A DNA stretch of 36,751 bases from assembly GCA_005879975.1 (NCBI GenBank), contig VBIL01000028.1, forward strand, positions 1 through 36,751. The letters run 5' to 3'. The stretch is from Chloroflexota bacterium (GTDB taxonomy: Bacteria > Chloroflexota > Limnocylindria > P2-11E). Position 1 is the first letter of the stretch; each line of letters starts with the position of its first letter. The notes under the pieces were generated by a model. It was not told where the DNA came from and made no database searches. It saw only the letters and a program-made list of their open reading frames with translations. Position numbers and translations under genes: made by a program. Shown here in pieces: positions 23,563-31,475 of the stretch.

Positions 23563-24062
23563 CGCCTGCCTGCGGCGTGCCCTCGCTCGCCGCTCCCGCC
23601 GGCGAGGAGCTCGACGGCGTGGGGGAGCACCGGGAGCAGCACCTCGAGCGACTCGCGCACCGCGCGCGGCGATCCCGGAAGATTCACGACGAGCGCCTGG
23701 CCCACGGCGCCCGCGACGCCGCGGGAGAGCATCCCGTGCGTCGTCTTCTCGAGCGACTTAGCACGGAGCGCCTCGGCGATGCCGGGCACCTCGCGGTCGA
23801 TGACCCGCCGCGTGGCTTCAGGCGTCACGTCGTTCGGGGAGAGGCCCGTCCCGCCCGTGGTCAGGACGACGTTCGCGCCCGCGCGCAGGGCTCCGAGGAT
23901 CGCGGTCGCGATGCCCTCGACATCGTCGGGCACGATCGTGCTCTGGACGACCTCGCATCCCGCGGCGACGAGCGCGTCGCGCATCGCCGGGCCGCTCTCA
24001 TCGGTCCGTTCTCCGGCAGCGCCCCTCGTGCTCACGGTGATGATGCCCGCGCGCACATTCAC
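23559..24062 (-). CDS. mog: molybdopterin adenylyltransferase-type protein (MogA/MoaB)
   Basis: A 167-residue MoCF-domain protein that would adenylate molybdopterin before metal insertion. Key motifs: [20 protein letters not shown] near 6-25, the pterin-phosphate loop [20 protein letters not shown] near 64-83 and [11 protein letters not shown] near 123-133. The length matches MoaB/MogA. The sequence does not separate MogA from MoaB. It overlaps moaC by 4 bp upstream and psuG by 4 bp downstream. Confidence 0.92.
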   Translation of the reverse strand: MNVRAGIITVSTRGAAGERTDESGPAMRDALVAAGCEVVQSTIVPDDVEGIATAILGALRAGANVVLTTGGTGLSPNDVTPEATRRVIDREVPGIAEALRAKSLEKTTHGMLSRGVAGAVGQALVVNLPGSPRAVRESLEVLLPVLPHAVELLAGGSGERGHAAGRR

Positions 24063-24637
24063 GAGGCGCGATACGTCCCGGATTTTCCGCCCGTCTTCTC
24101 GACGAGCCGGATGTCGGTGAGGCGCGCCCCGCGCTCGACCGACTTCAGCATGTCGTAGAGCGTGAGCCCCGCTACGGAGACCGCGGTCAACGCCTCCATC
24201 TCGACGCCGGTCCGGGCCGAGGTCGAGACCGTCGCCTCGATGGTGATGCCGTCCTGCCCGATCGTCAGCTCCACCGCGGCGTGCGTGAGCGGCAGCGGGT
24301 GGGTGAGGGGGATCAGCTCGCTCGTCTTCTTCGCGGCCATGATCCCAGCGAGCCGCGCGGCGGCGAGCACGTCGCCTTTGGGCGTGGCGCCGTCGCGCAC
24401 GAGCGCCCGGGTGGCGGGCGACACGCGGAGCAGTCCTCGTGCGACCGCGCGCCGTTCTGTCACGCCTTTCGCGCCGACGTCCACCATGCGGGCCGCGCCC
24501 TTCGTATCGAGGTGCGTGAGAACGGCCGTGCTTCGGCGGCTCGTCTTCGCCTTCCGGGGTCGCGTCGAGACCGCCTGATCTTTGATCCGTTCCAGGTACG
24601 CGGCCTGTCGCGCCTTTCTGCCCGAGGGCGGCGGCAT
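24059..24637 (-). CDS. moaC: cyclic pyranopterin monophosphate synthase
   Basis: A 192-residue MoaC, forming cPMP together with MoaA (not in this window). Conserved segments: [16 protein letters not shown] near 42-57, [19 protein letters not shown] near 87-105, [10 protein letters not shown] near 108-117, [23 protein letters not shown] near 143-165 with the catalytic Asp162 and Lys165, and KTGGKSG near 181-187. The first ~38 residues (many Arg/Lys) have no counterpart in standard MoaC; the ATG abuts the moeA stop, so the extension may be real, or a later start may be used. Confidence 0.95.
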   Translation of the reverse strand: MPPPSGRKARQAAYLERIKDQAVSTRPRKAKTSRRSTAVLTHLDTKGAARMVDVGAKGVTERRAVARGLLRVSPATRALVRDGATPKGDVLAAARLAGIMAAKKTSELIPLTHPLPLTHAAVELTIGQDGITIEATVSTSARTGVEMEALTAVSVAGLTLYDMLKSVERGARLTDIRLVEKTGGKSGTYRAS

Positions 24638-25888
24638 CTACCGCGGCTCCGGCTGCTCGGTGAGGATCACGTCGACGCTCTCGCCGGCCTCATAGCGATC
24701 CCTGCCCGCCGGCAGGTCGATGAGGCAGTTCGCGAGCGACATCGAACGAAGGATCCCGGAGCCTTGCGGCCCAGTCAGCCGCACGGTGCCCGCTCCCGCA
24801 TCGTGGATGCCGCGCGCGAAGAAGCGGAGCGACGGGATCTTCTCGATCGGCTCGAGCAGCCGGGCGGTGGTGCGCGGACGGCTCACGTGTTCGCGGCCCT
24901 GCATCCGCAGAAGCGCGGGCCGGACGAAGATCTCGAACGTCAAGAGCGCGGAGACCGTATTGCCCGGGAGGCCGAAGATCGGGACGCGCCGCTCGCCGTC
25001 TTTCAGCGCGCCGAACGCGAGCGGCCGCCCGGGACGGATCGCGATGGCCCAGAAGTCGATGGTGCCGAGCTCCGACAGCACCGGCTTCAGGTGATCGTGG
25101 TCTCCTACGGACACGCCGCCGCTCGTCACGATGGCGTCGGCGGCCATCGCTTCGCGGAGCGCCGCGTGCAGCGCGTCGGGCGAATCCGGCACGATCCCGC
25201 GCACCCATGGCTCGGCACCCATAGCGCGGATCGCCGAGGCGAGCGTGTAGCGATTGGAGTCGCGGATCTGTCCTTTGCCGAGCGGTGCGTCAAGATCGGC
25301 GATCTCATCGCCGGTCGAAAACACCGCGACGCGCGGGCGCTTGCGAACGCGCACCCTCGCGCGACCGACGGACGCGAGCAGGCCGATCTCCGCCGGCCGG
25401 AGCACCGTGCCCGTCCCGAGGATCGTCTCGCCTGCGCGAAGATCCTCCCCCGCCTGCCGCACGGAGATCCCCTTCGGGGTCGGCGCGGTGATCGTCACGA
25501 CGTCGCTTGCGTTGTCGGTGTCCTCGACGCGCACCACGGTGTCGGCGCCCTCGGGCATCGGCGCGCCGGTCATGATCCGGAGCGCCTCACCTTTGCCGAT
25601 CGCGCGGTCGGGGAATCCGCCTGCCGCGACCTCGCCCACCACACGCAGCCGCGTGGGAGCGGTCGCGACGTCATCGCCGCGCACCGCATAGCCGTCCATC
25701 GCGGAGTTGCGGAATGGCGGGACGTCGCGGTCGGCGGAGATCTCCTCGGCGAGCACAAGACCGAGCGCATCGAGGAGCTGGACGTCGACCGCCGGCAGCG
25801 CCGGGACGCCTGCGAGGATCCGCGCGAGCGCGTCGTCCGCGCTCATGAGGCGCTGTGCGGGACGCGCTGAGGTCGCGCTGATCGGCAC
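24638..25888 (-). CDS. moeA: molybdopterin molybdenumtransferase
   Basis: A 416-residue MoeA that inserts molybdate (or tungstate) into adenylated molybdopterin. Order: PPFRNSAMDGYAVRGDD at 57-73, MTGAPMPEGADTVVRVED near 106-123, the MoCF domain with VFSTGDEI near 190-197 and VTSGGVSVGDHDHL near 255-268, FGLPGNTVSALLTFEIFVRPAL near 310-331, and a beta-barrel C-terminal domain. All usual motifs are present and the length is typical. It lies 9 bp after tupC, linking uptake of the oxyanion to its insertion. Confidence 0.96.
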   Translation of the reverse strand: MPISATSARPAQRLMSADDALARILAGVPALPAVDVQLLDALGLVLAEEISADRDVPPFRNSAMDGYAVRGDDVATAPTRLRVVGEVAAGGFPDRAIGKGEALRIMTGAPMPEGADTVVRVEDTDNASDVVTITAPTPKGISVRQAGEDLRAGETILGTGTVLRPAEIGLLASVGRARVRVRKRPRVAVFSTGDEIADLDAPLGKGQIRDSNRYTLASAIRAMGAEPWVRGIVPDSPDALHAALREAMAADAIVTSGGVSVGDHDHLKPVLSELGTIDFWAIAIRPGRPLAFGALKDGERRVPIFGLPGNTVSALLTFEIFVRPALLRMQGREHVSRPRTTARLLEPIEKIPSLRFFARGIHDAGAGTVRLTGPQGSGILRSMSLANCLIDLPAGRDRYEAGESVDVILTEQPEPR

Positions 25889-25897
25889 GGAGCGAGT

Positions 25898-26977
25898 TTA
25901 GTTGCGGCGGTGGCGTGGGAGGAGATGCGGGACCGTCGCCTTGAACGACGCGACGACATCGTCTCCTGCACGCAGTTCGAGCTCGCGCGCGGAGCGATGC
26001 GTCACATGGGCCACCAGCGGAAAGCCGCAATCGAGCACCACTCGCACGCGCCGGCCGATCGGCTCGACCCGGAGGATCCGACCGTCGAACGTGTTCCGAG
26101 CGCTCGTCGCCGGCGCGACACGAGCGATGACCACGTCGTCGGGTGGGATTCCCACAAGGGGGAACTCCTCTCCGGGCGGAGCGCTTGCGGTGACTTCGAG
26201 CAGGTGCCGACCAACTTCGAGGTGGGTGAGCTCGTCGTCGGATGAGGCCACCCGAGCCGGAAGGATGTTCTCCACGCCGACGAAGGCCGCCACATCGGGA
26301 TCAGCGGGCGTTGCGAACACGACCTCGGCACGATCAGCCTGCCGCACTCGGCCATCGATGAGCACCGCCACGTGCTCGGCGAGCGACAAGGCCTCATCGC
26401 GATCGTGAGTCACGAGTACGGTGGTGAGGCCGTCGACCCGCACGGCATTGCCCAGGTCCGCTATGGCGCTCTCGCGTGTGGGCGCGTCAAGACCGCCGAA
26501 TGGCTCGTCGAGGAAGAGAACCTCAGGACGGACCGCGAGCGAGCGTGCGATCGAGACACGTTGAGCCTCGCCGCCCGAGAGCGCCCACGCGGGGCGCCGC
26601 CCGAGACTTCCGACCCCGATCCGCGTCAGAGCCTCGTGGGCGCGGCGCTCGCGTTCGGGGCGAGGTACGCCACGCAGCTCGAGGCCGAGCGCGACGTTAT
26701 CGAGCACGGAGCGATCGAGCAAGAGAGGGCGCTGGAACGCGACGGCGATCCGACGTCGATACGCGACGTGGTCGCGAACGACCTCACCCCGGAAACGGAG
26801 CTCGCCGCTCGCCGGGAGGAGCGAGGCAAGGGCGAAGACGAGAGAGCTCTTGCCGGCCCCATTCGGACCGAGCAGCGCGAGTGTCTCACCCTCTTCGATG
26901 TCGATCCGGGGGACGCGAACGACCTCGCGTCCGCCGCGCGACACGACGAGATCCGTTGCTTCGATGATCGCCGCCAT
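25898..26977 (-). CDS. tupC: tungstate/molybdate ABC transporter ATPase with C-terminal Mop/TOBE domains
   Basis: A 359-residue ATPase: Walker A GPNGAGKS at 37-44, Q-loop AFQRPLLLD near 80-88, signature LSGGEAQR at 133-140, Walker B VLFLDEP at 153-159 and H-loop THDRDEAL at 190-197. After residue 236 come two TOBE/Mop-like segments (ILPARVASSDDELTHLEVG and FDGRILRVEPIGRRVRVVLDCG) that in ModC-type proteins bind the oxyanion and feed back on transport. ATG 26977 shares one base with the permease stop; the longer upstream frame is shadow. It would pair with TupB and TupA. Confidence 0.92.
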   Translation of the reverse strand: MAAIIEATDLVVSRGGREVVRVPRIDIEEGETLALLGPNGAGKSSLVFALASLLPASGELRFRGEVVRDHVAYRRRIAVAFQRPLLLDRSVLDNVALGLELRGVPRPERERRAHEALTRIGVGSLGRRPAWALSGGEAQRVSIARSLAVRPEVLFLDEPFGGLDAPTRESAIADLGNAVRVDGLTTVLVTHDRDEALSLAEHVAVLIDGRVRQADRAEVVFATPADPDVAAFVGVENILPARVASSDDELTHLEVGRHLLEVTASAPPGEEFPLVGIPPDDVVIARVAPATSARNTFDGRILRVEPIGRRVRVVLDCGFPLVAHVTHRSARELELRAGDDVVASFKATVPHLLPRHRRN

Positions 26978-27675
26978 CAGAGTGGTCTCCGGCGCTGCTG
27001 CGCCCAGGTCGTCACCGCGTTCACCGCGAAGACCAAGAGCAAGAGGATGAACGCCAGCGCGAAGGCCGAGCCGAACTCGCCTTTGCTCGTGTCGAGTGCG
27101 ATCGCCGTGGTCAGGATGCGGGTGTCGCCTTTGATGTTGCAGCCGACCATCAGCGACGCCCCGATCTCGCTGATCACGGCGCCGAAGCCGGCCATCGCCG
27201 CGGTCAGGATGGGCAACCGCGCCTCCCGGACGAGGATGCCGAGCGTCTGGAGCCGCGTCGCCCCGAGGGCGGACAGCTGCAAGCGCAGCATCGGATCGAT
27301 CGACTGGATGGCGATCGCGGTGAGTCCGACCACCGTCGGCGCGGCGAGGAGGTATTGAGCGGCCACCATCGCTTGCCGCGTGCAATACCAGTCGAGAGCG
27401 CCGAAGGGTCCGCTGCGCCAGACGAGGACCGCGACAAAGAGACCAACGACGACCGGTGGGAGACCCATGCCGGTGTTGACGATCGAGAGAAGGAACTTCC
27501 GGCCCGGGAAGCTGCTGAGGCCGAGCCATGCACCGGCGGGAACTCCCGTGACCACCGAGAGCATCGTCGCGATCCCGCTGACGACCAGCGCCGCAGAGGT
27601 CGCCTCGCGAACGTCCGGATCGAGCGACACCAGCCGTGACGCCGCCTCGCCAAGGCCCTGAACGATCAGGTCCAC
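26977..27675 (-). CDS. tupB: tungstate-type ABC transporter permease
   Basis: A 232-residue permease with about five helices. The segment GASLMVGCNIKGDTRILTTAI near 170-190 is characteristic of TupB/tungstate permeases. The EAA-like loop is LRLQLSALGATRLQTLGILVREAR near 130-153. The start is GTG, directly after the tupA stop. Selectivity for tungstate over molybdate is judged from family resemblance and the TupA-type binding protein; I did not test it. Confidence 0.92.
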   Translation of the reverse strand: MDLIVQGLGEAASRLVSLDPDVREATSAALVVSGIATMLSVVTGVPAGAWLGLSSFPGRKFLLSIVNTGMGLPPVVVGLFVAVLVWRSGPFGALDWYCTRQAMVAAQYLLAAPTVVGLTAIAIQSIDPMLRLQLSALGATRLQTLGILVREARLPILTAAMAGFGAVISEIGASLMVGCNIKGDTRILTTAIALDTSKGEFGSAFALAFILLLLVFAVNAVTTWAQQRRRPL

Positions 27676-28512
27676 CTAGTGCACCTCGGCGTCGCTCTTC
27701 CCGGCGTCGGGGAAGAAGAGCGGCTCGCCGTACTTGTCCACGCCGAACGCGGCGATGAATCGCTGGGTCTCGGCCGAGACCATGTAGTCAGCGAAGGCAT
27801 TCGCTCCGGCAGCGTTCACGTTCGGAAACTTCTGCGGATCGACCGTGATCACGTGATAGACGTTGATCAGCGGAGGGTCGCGCTGCACCAGGATCTCGGC
27901 CTCGATCTGACCACGGCGGGCGAGGAACGTCCCGCGATCTGACAGGGTGTACGCGCGCTTCTCGGATGCGACGGTGAGGGTCTGCCCCATGCCGGTCGCG
28001 GCCTCCACGTACCAGGGCCCGGCCGGAGCGATCCCGGTCTGCTTCCAGAGGTTCTTCTCGAAGATGTCCGTGCCGGACTTGTCGCCGCGCGAGATGAACG
28101 TCGCGCGCGCGGCGGCGATCGCTCGCAATGCGTCGAAGATGTTCTTGCCCCGAACGTGTGCCGGGTCGCCGGGCGGACCGAGGAGGACGAAGTCGTTATG
28201 CATCACCAGCAGGCGACGCTCGCCGTTTCCCTGCTGCATGTACGCGAGCTCTTCGTTGGGCGCATGCACGAACACCACATCGGCGTCGCCCCGAGCGCCG
28301 ATGGCCAGCGCCGCCCCGGTCCCGACGGCGGTCGCCCGCAGCCGGTAGGGCGTGCGTTTCTGGAAATCGGCGGCAAGAACATCAAGCAGCCCTGAATCCT
28401 GGAAGCTGGTCGTGGTCGCGAGCAGTACCTCCGGGCGATTCACGCTCGTCTGAACCAGCGGACCGCATGCGACGAGAGCGCAAGCGAGGAGCGCGCCGAA
28501 CGCTCGGATCAT
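27676..28512 (-). CDS. tupA: tungstate-binding lipoprotein (TupA type)
   Basis: A 278-residue binding protein. Residues 1-15 are a signal peptide with lipobox LVAC (Cys16). The mature start VLLATTTSFQDSGLLDVLAADF carries the TTTS motif of TupA proteins, followed by GTGAALAIGARGDADVVFVHAP, FISRGDKSGTDIFEKNLW (anion-binding Ser/Arg/Gly region) and VITVDPQKFPNVN. ATG 28512 overlaps the HTH-Mop gene stop by 4 bp (ATGA) and was preferred to a longer frame because the signal peptide then begins correctly. Confidence 0.93.
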   Translation of the reverse strand: MIRAFGALLACALVACGPLVQTSVNRPEVLLATTTSFQDSGLLDVLAADFQKRTPYRLRATAVGTGAALAIGARGDADVVFVHAPNEELAYMQQGNGERRLLVMHNDFVLLGPPGDPAHVRGKNIFDALRAIAAARATFISRGDKSGTDIFEKNLWKQTGIAPAGPWYVEAATGMGQTLTVASEKRAYTLSDRGTFLARRGQIEAEILVQRDPPLINVYHVITVDPQKFPNVNAAGANAFADYMVSAETQRFIAAFGVDKYGEPLFFPDAGKSDAEVH

Positions 28513-28940
28513 CTGCCCGCCGGCACCTCGACCACGACGTTCGTCGCCTTGATCACGCACACGACGCTCCGGCCTGGCCCCAGGCCTAGCTCGGTCGCCG
28601 CCTCCGCCGTCATCAGGCTGACGAGCCGATGCGGCCCCGCCTGGACCTCTACGACCGCCGCAACGCGGTCTTTCTCGACGCGCGTGACGATCCCGGGAAA
28701 GCGGTTGCGCGCGGACTGCGCGACGATCGGCCGCTGCTTGGTCCGCTCGCGCCTTTCGCGCTGAAGCCGGCGCAGCTCCGTGAGGCCGACCAGGCGCTGC
28801 CCGCCGGATGACCTTCGGACGCGGATCCTTCCAGAGGCCGCCCAGCGCCGCAGCGTGTCGGTCGAGACGCCCAGCAGCTCGGCCGCCTGGCCGATGCGCA
28901 TTGGTTGTCCATTCCTATGTTCCTTCGGAGTCTTTGCCAT
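28509..28940 (-). CDS. MerR/BldC-like HTH protein with C-terminal Mop (TOBE) domain, probable oxyanion-responsive regulator
   Basis: A 143-residue two-domain protein. Residues 14-60 form a MerR/excisionase-type winged HTH (MRIGQAAELLGVSTDTLRRW, then GRIRVRRSSGGQRLVGLTEL). Residues about 78-142 form a single Mop domain (NRFPGIVTRVEKDRVAAVVEVQ, then VVCVIKATNVVVEV), the molybdate/tungstate-binding fold. It heads the tup-moe-moa operon and overlaps tupA by 4 bp, so it probably senses intracellular oxyanion and controls the operon, replacing ModE. A perfect palindrome lies just upstream. The start is uncertain: ATG 28940 or ATG 28901 (Met14), the latter matching the domain boundary better. Confidence 0.88.
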   Translation of the reverse strand: MAKTPKEHRNGQPMRIGQAAELLGVSTDTLRRWAASGRIRVRRSSGGQRLVGLTELRRLQRERRERTKQRPIVAQSARNRFPGIVTRVEKDRVAAVVEVQAGPHRLVSLMTAEAATELGLGPGRSVVCVIKATNVVVEVPAGR

Positions 28941-28942
28941 GA

Positions 28943-28954
28943 ATACCTAGGTAT
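28943..28954. promoter_or_regulatory. perfect 12-bp palindrome upstream of the Mo/W operon, probable operator
   Basis: ATACCTAGGTAT is fully self-complementary and begins 2 bp upstream of the first possible ATG of the HTH-Mop gene. It overlaps the end of the candidate -10 and covers the predicted transcription start. A bound dimer there would block initiation, consistent with autoregulation by the HTH-Mop protein (inference). Confidence 0.6.
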
Positions 28955-28982
28955 CTTAACTGCCATATCGGGCCGGTCGCAA
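28953..28982 (-). promoter_or_regulatory. candidate promoter of the Mo/W uptake and cofactor operon
   Basis: Minus-strand TTGCGA (28977-28982) and TAAGAT (28953-28958) with an 18-bp spacer. It is the only good promoter-like pair between the stop of the winged-helix/GGDEF-like gene and the HTH-Mop gene. Confidence 0.45.
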
Positions 28983-29000
28983 AAGCGATCGCGCGGGTCG

Positions 29001-29831
29001 TCAGGCCGCGTCGCGGCGTTCGCCATCGGCGGCCAGCGCCGCTTCCGCGGTGCGAAGCAGCACCGTGCTCGTCTGCATGCTGTCGCTCCACGTCGCCGCC
29101 CCGGCGCGCACACTCCAGCGTGCCGCCCCGAAGACGCGCACTGTCGATGTCATCGTCCGCACGAGCTCGTCCAGCCGCGCGCGCACCAGCGCGGCAAGCC
29201 GCTCTCCCCGTGCCACGTCTCGTCCGACCGGTGCGAGCGCCGCGACACCGCTCTCGCCGTACCGATAAGCGGAGACGTCACCGCCGAAGAGCGTCGCGGT
29301 CGCGCCCAGCGTCGCCCGGATTGCGCGATGAACCATCGCGCGGCGGTTGGCCTCAACGACCCCGTCCACGTCGAGCTGCGCTAGCACCACTGCGAAGCTC
29401 GGACCGCCATCGCGCGCCGCCGCGATCCGCTCGCGCACCGAGGCGACGAGGACGCGATCGAGATACGCCTCGGCGACCGGCTGCGCGCGCGGTGGCGCGG
29501 TCTCGGCGACCAGCGGGAACGGACGAGCCTCGGCGTCGCCGAGCAGTCGCCGGAGCGTCGGCAGCATCGCCGACCAGCGCTCGCGCTCGGCCATGCGCTC
29601 CGCCGCGCCGAGCGCGCTGAGGCAGACCATCGCCGCCGCGGCAGGCGCGATGTAACCGCCCTCGATCAGCGACTGCAGCGCCCGGCCGAACGCGCCCGAG
29701 GCGAACGGCAGCCGCTCGGCCGCGATCGCGGCGAGAAGCGCCGCCGGGCGCGCGGGCCCAGACGCCAGGCCCTCCAGGAGGTACAGACGGAAGAACGCAG
29801 TCGCCAGCCCGGTCGCGGCCGCCCGGACCAT
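29001..29831 (-). CDS. PadR-like winged-helix protein fused to a degenerate GGDEF-like domain
   Basis: A 276-residue soluble protein with no clear single family. Residues about 13-85 resemble a PadR-type winged helix (RLYLLEGLASGPARPAALLAAI, then GAFGRALQSLIEGGYIAP, then LSALGAAERMAERERW). Residues about 144-272 follow the GGDEF fold pattern: FAVVLAQLDVDGVVEANRR, RYGESGVAAL at 190-199 where the GGDEF signature would be, and VRAGAATWSDSMQTSTVLLRTAEAAL like the closing helices. The signature and metal-binding acidic residues are absent, so diguanylate cyclase activity is unlikely; it could bind a nucleotide and act as a sensor. The start ATG has a strong GGAGGGGGAG upstream. It is 60 bp upstream of the Mo/W operon and divergent from the lipid kinase. 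Both domain calls are by pattern only. Confidence 0.6.
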   Translation of the reverse strand: MVRAAATGLATAFFRLYLLEGLASGPARPAALLAAIAAERLPFASGAFGRALQSLIEGGYIAPAAAAMVCLSALGAAERMAERERWSAMLPTLRRLLGDAEARPFPLVAETAPPRAQPVAEAYLDRVLVASVRERIAAARDGGPSFAVVLAQLDVDGVVEANRRAMVHRAIRATLGATATLFGGDVSAYRYGESGVAALAPVGRDVARGERLAALVRARLDELVRTMTSTVRVFGAARWSVRAGAATWSDSMQTSTVLLRTAEAALAADGERRDAA

Positions 29832-29910
29832 CGCTCCCCCTCCGATGGTTTTCCGTCAAGACGAACGGCTCGGCCTTGAGGTGGCCCGTCACGTGCCCTG
29901 GGCTCGCGCG

Positions 29911-30780
29911 ATGGGTGAGCGCGCGCTTCTGATCCACAACCCCGCAGCCGGAAAACGGACCGCGGATGACGGGGACCTGGCCGAATGCGTTCGGCTGCTC
30001 CTCGCCGCCGGATTCGACATCGAGACACGCGAGACCGGCGCCGAGCATCCGACGTCTGCGGAGCTCGCGAAGGCCGCGATAGCCGAGGGTTTCCCGTCGG
30101 TGATCGTTGCGGGTGGCGACGGCACGGTCGCGCCCGCAGCCGAGGCGCTTCTCGACGGTCCGGTCAGCCTGGGCATCCTGCCGTTCGGCAGCTTCATGAA
30201 TGTGGCCAACGGTCTGGGCATACCGCTCAAGCCGATCGACGCCGCGCGGGTGATCGCGGAGCGAAAGGTGAAGCGCTGCGACGTCGGCGAGGTGGGGAAG
30301 AAGGTCTTCTTCGAGACCTGCGGCATCGGACTCGACGCCGACGCGTTCGGCGCGGCCCGGCACGCCGAACGTGGACGCTGGGCCCGCGCCTGGCGGCGTG
30401 TGGTGCGTTGGGCGACGGCGAGCCCGCACCGAATCGAGATCGCCATCGACGGACAGACCGCGGGGTATGAGGTTCTTCAGGTCCTCATCGTGAATAGCCC
30501 TTACTACGCGTGGGCGCTGCCGGTGGTGCCAAGAGCGGACATGACGGACGGCGAACTCGATGTCGCGATCTTCCCGCGGATGGGACGGCGCGATCTCATC
30601 CGCTCGCTGGTGGAGATCTGGTTGCGCGGCAGACCAGGAACGCCGCCGCGGATCCAGCGCGGCAAGGTCATTGAGATCTCGTCCTCGGAACGGATGCCCG
30701 TGCACGCCGACGGTCAGATCGCCGGAGAGCTCCCGGTCACGGTGCGCTGCCGCGCAGGCGCGCTACGCGTGTACGGATGA
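29911..30780 (+). CDS. diacylglycerol kinase family lipid kinase
   Basis: A 289-residue DagK-catalytic-domain protein (DgkB/YegS-like). Segments: LLIHNPAAGK near 6-15, the nucleotide-binding VIVAGGDGTVAPAAEAL near 65-81, LGILPFGSFMNVANGLGIP near 88-106, GIGLDADAFGAAR near 138-150, MTDGELDVAIFP near 211-222, and a closing VHADGQIAGELPVTV. It would phosphorylate diacylglycerol or a related lipid at the membrane surface. ATG 29911 was chosen because the motif begins at once; 22 further residues upstream are possible but look unlike coding sequence. Its 3' end overlaps the convergent PHP gene by 44 bp. Confidence 0.92.
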   Translation: MGERALLIHNPAAGKRTADDGDLAECVRLLLAAGFDIETRETGAEHPTSAELAKAAIAEGFPSVIVAGGDGTVAPAAEALLDGPVSLGILPFGSFMNVANGLGIPLKPIDAARVIAERKVKRCDVGEVGKKVFFETCGIGLDADAFGAARHAERGRWARAWRRVVRWATASPHRIEIAIDGQTAGYEVLQVLIVNSPYYAWALPVVPRADMTDGELDVAIFPRMGRRDLIRSLVEIWLRGRPGTPPRIQRGKVIEISSSERMPVHADGQIAGELPVTVRCRAGALRVYG

Positions 30781-31426
30781 GCTTTCGTCCCATGTCGATC
30801 CACGTCCGGACGTGGATGCCTACACCCGTGAGGGTCCCCGTGACCTTTCCCTCGCGGAGCGCGATGAGCAGCTCCTGCGGGGTCGTGAACGGCGGGACGT
30901 CGACGTAGGCGCGACCGATCTCGATGCGCCTGTGTGCGTCGCTGCCGACGCCACCGGGGAGATCGTGCGCTCGCGCGAACTCGAGGGCCCGCACATTGCT
31001 TGACGAAACGACCTCACGCGCGTTGAAGACCTCGACGATATCGATGGCGGGTATGAGCCGCTCGAGGACACTCCGCCGCAGGTGCCGCCGGCGGTTGCGG
31101 CTGAAGGGGTGCGGAACATAGGCGAGGCCGCCCTGCTCGTGGATCATCGCGACGGTCTTCTCGGCGCTGTGGCCCGGGGAAATACGGCGCTCCAGATAAA
31201 GTCCGACGACTTCGCCCTCGGCCGTGGTGATCTCTTCGCCGACGATCACCTGCAAGCCCGTGTTCATCTCGCGCAGTCGCAGCCCACCCTCGATGGTGTC
31301 GTGGTCGGTGATGCACACCGCACCGAGCTGCGCCTTTCGTGCGAGCTCGGCGAAGTCGGCAAGCAGAACCCGGCTGTCGCGGGAGTACTCCGTGTGCATG
31401 TGCATGTCGAGGCGTGTCTGCTCCAC
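30737..31426 (-). CDS. PHP-domain phosphoesterase (TrpH/YciV-like)
   Basis: A 229-residue PHP protein. Metal-binding motifs: DMHMHTEYSRDS near 7-18, VCITDHDTIEGGLRLRE near 37-53, YVPHPFSRNRR near 101-111 and GGVGSDAHRRIEIG near 157-170. Proteins of this kind include 3',5'-nucleotide phosphatases and 5'-3' exonucleases acting on short RNA. The GTG start follows from the first motif being at the N-terminus. It is separate from the larger PHP enzyme at 12778. It is divergent from the TMEM175 gene (49 bp between starts). Confidence 0.9.
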   Translation of the reverse strand: MEQTRLDMHMHTEYSRDSRVLLADFAELARKAQLGAVCITDHDTIEGGLRLREMNTGLQVIVGEEITTAEGEVVGLYLERRISPGHSAEKTVAMIHEQGGLAYVPHPFSRNRRRHLRRSVLERLIPAIDIVEVFNAREVVSSSNVRALEFARAHDLPGGVGSDAHRRIEIGRAYVDVPPFTTPQELLIALREGKVTGTLTGVGIHVRTWIDMGRKLIRTRVARLRGSAP

Positions 31427-31475
31427 GGTCAGCGACCTCGCATGCGCCGTGCCGGGGCTCGGTCAGACTGTCGCG

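Noticed and set aside
24281-25870. Long plus-strand open frame of over 500 codons
   Set aside because: It is antisense to moeA and moaC, whose motifs are complete; its translation is rich in Arg and His with no domain. A by-product of high GC.
25898-27529. Apparent N-terminal extension of the tungstate ATPase
   Set aside because: The extra ~180 residues are a shadow of tupB in another frame; the ATPase domain starts at ATG 26977.
31427-31475. Repeated GGTCAG in the PHP/TMEM175 divergent gap considered as an operator
   Set aside because: Two 6-bp copies at irregular spacing are not more than expected by chance in GC-rich sequence.
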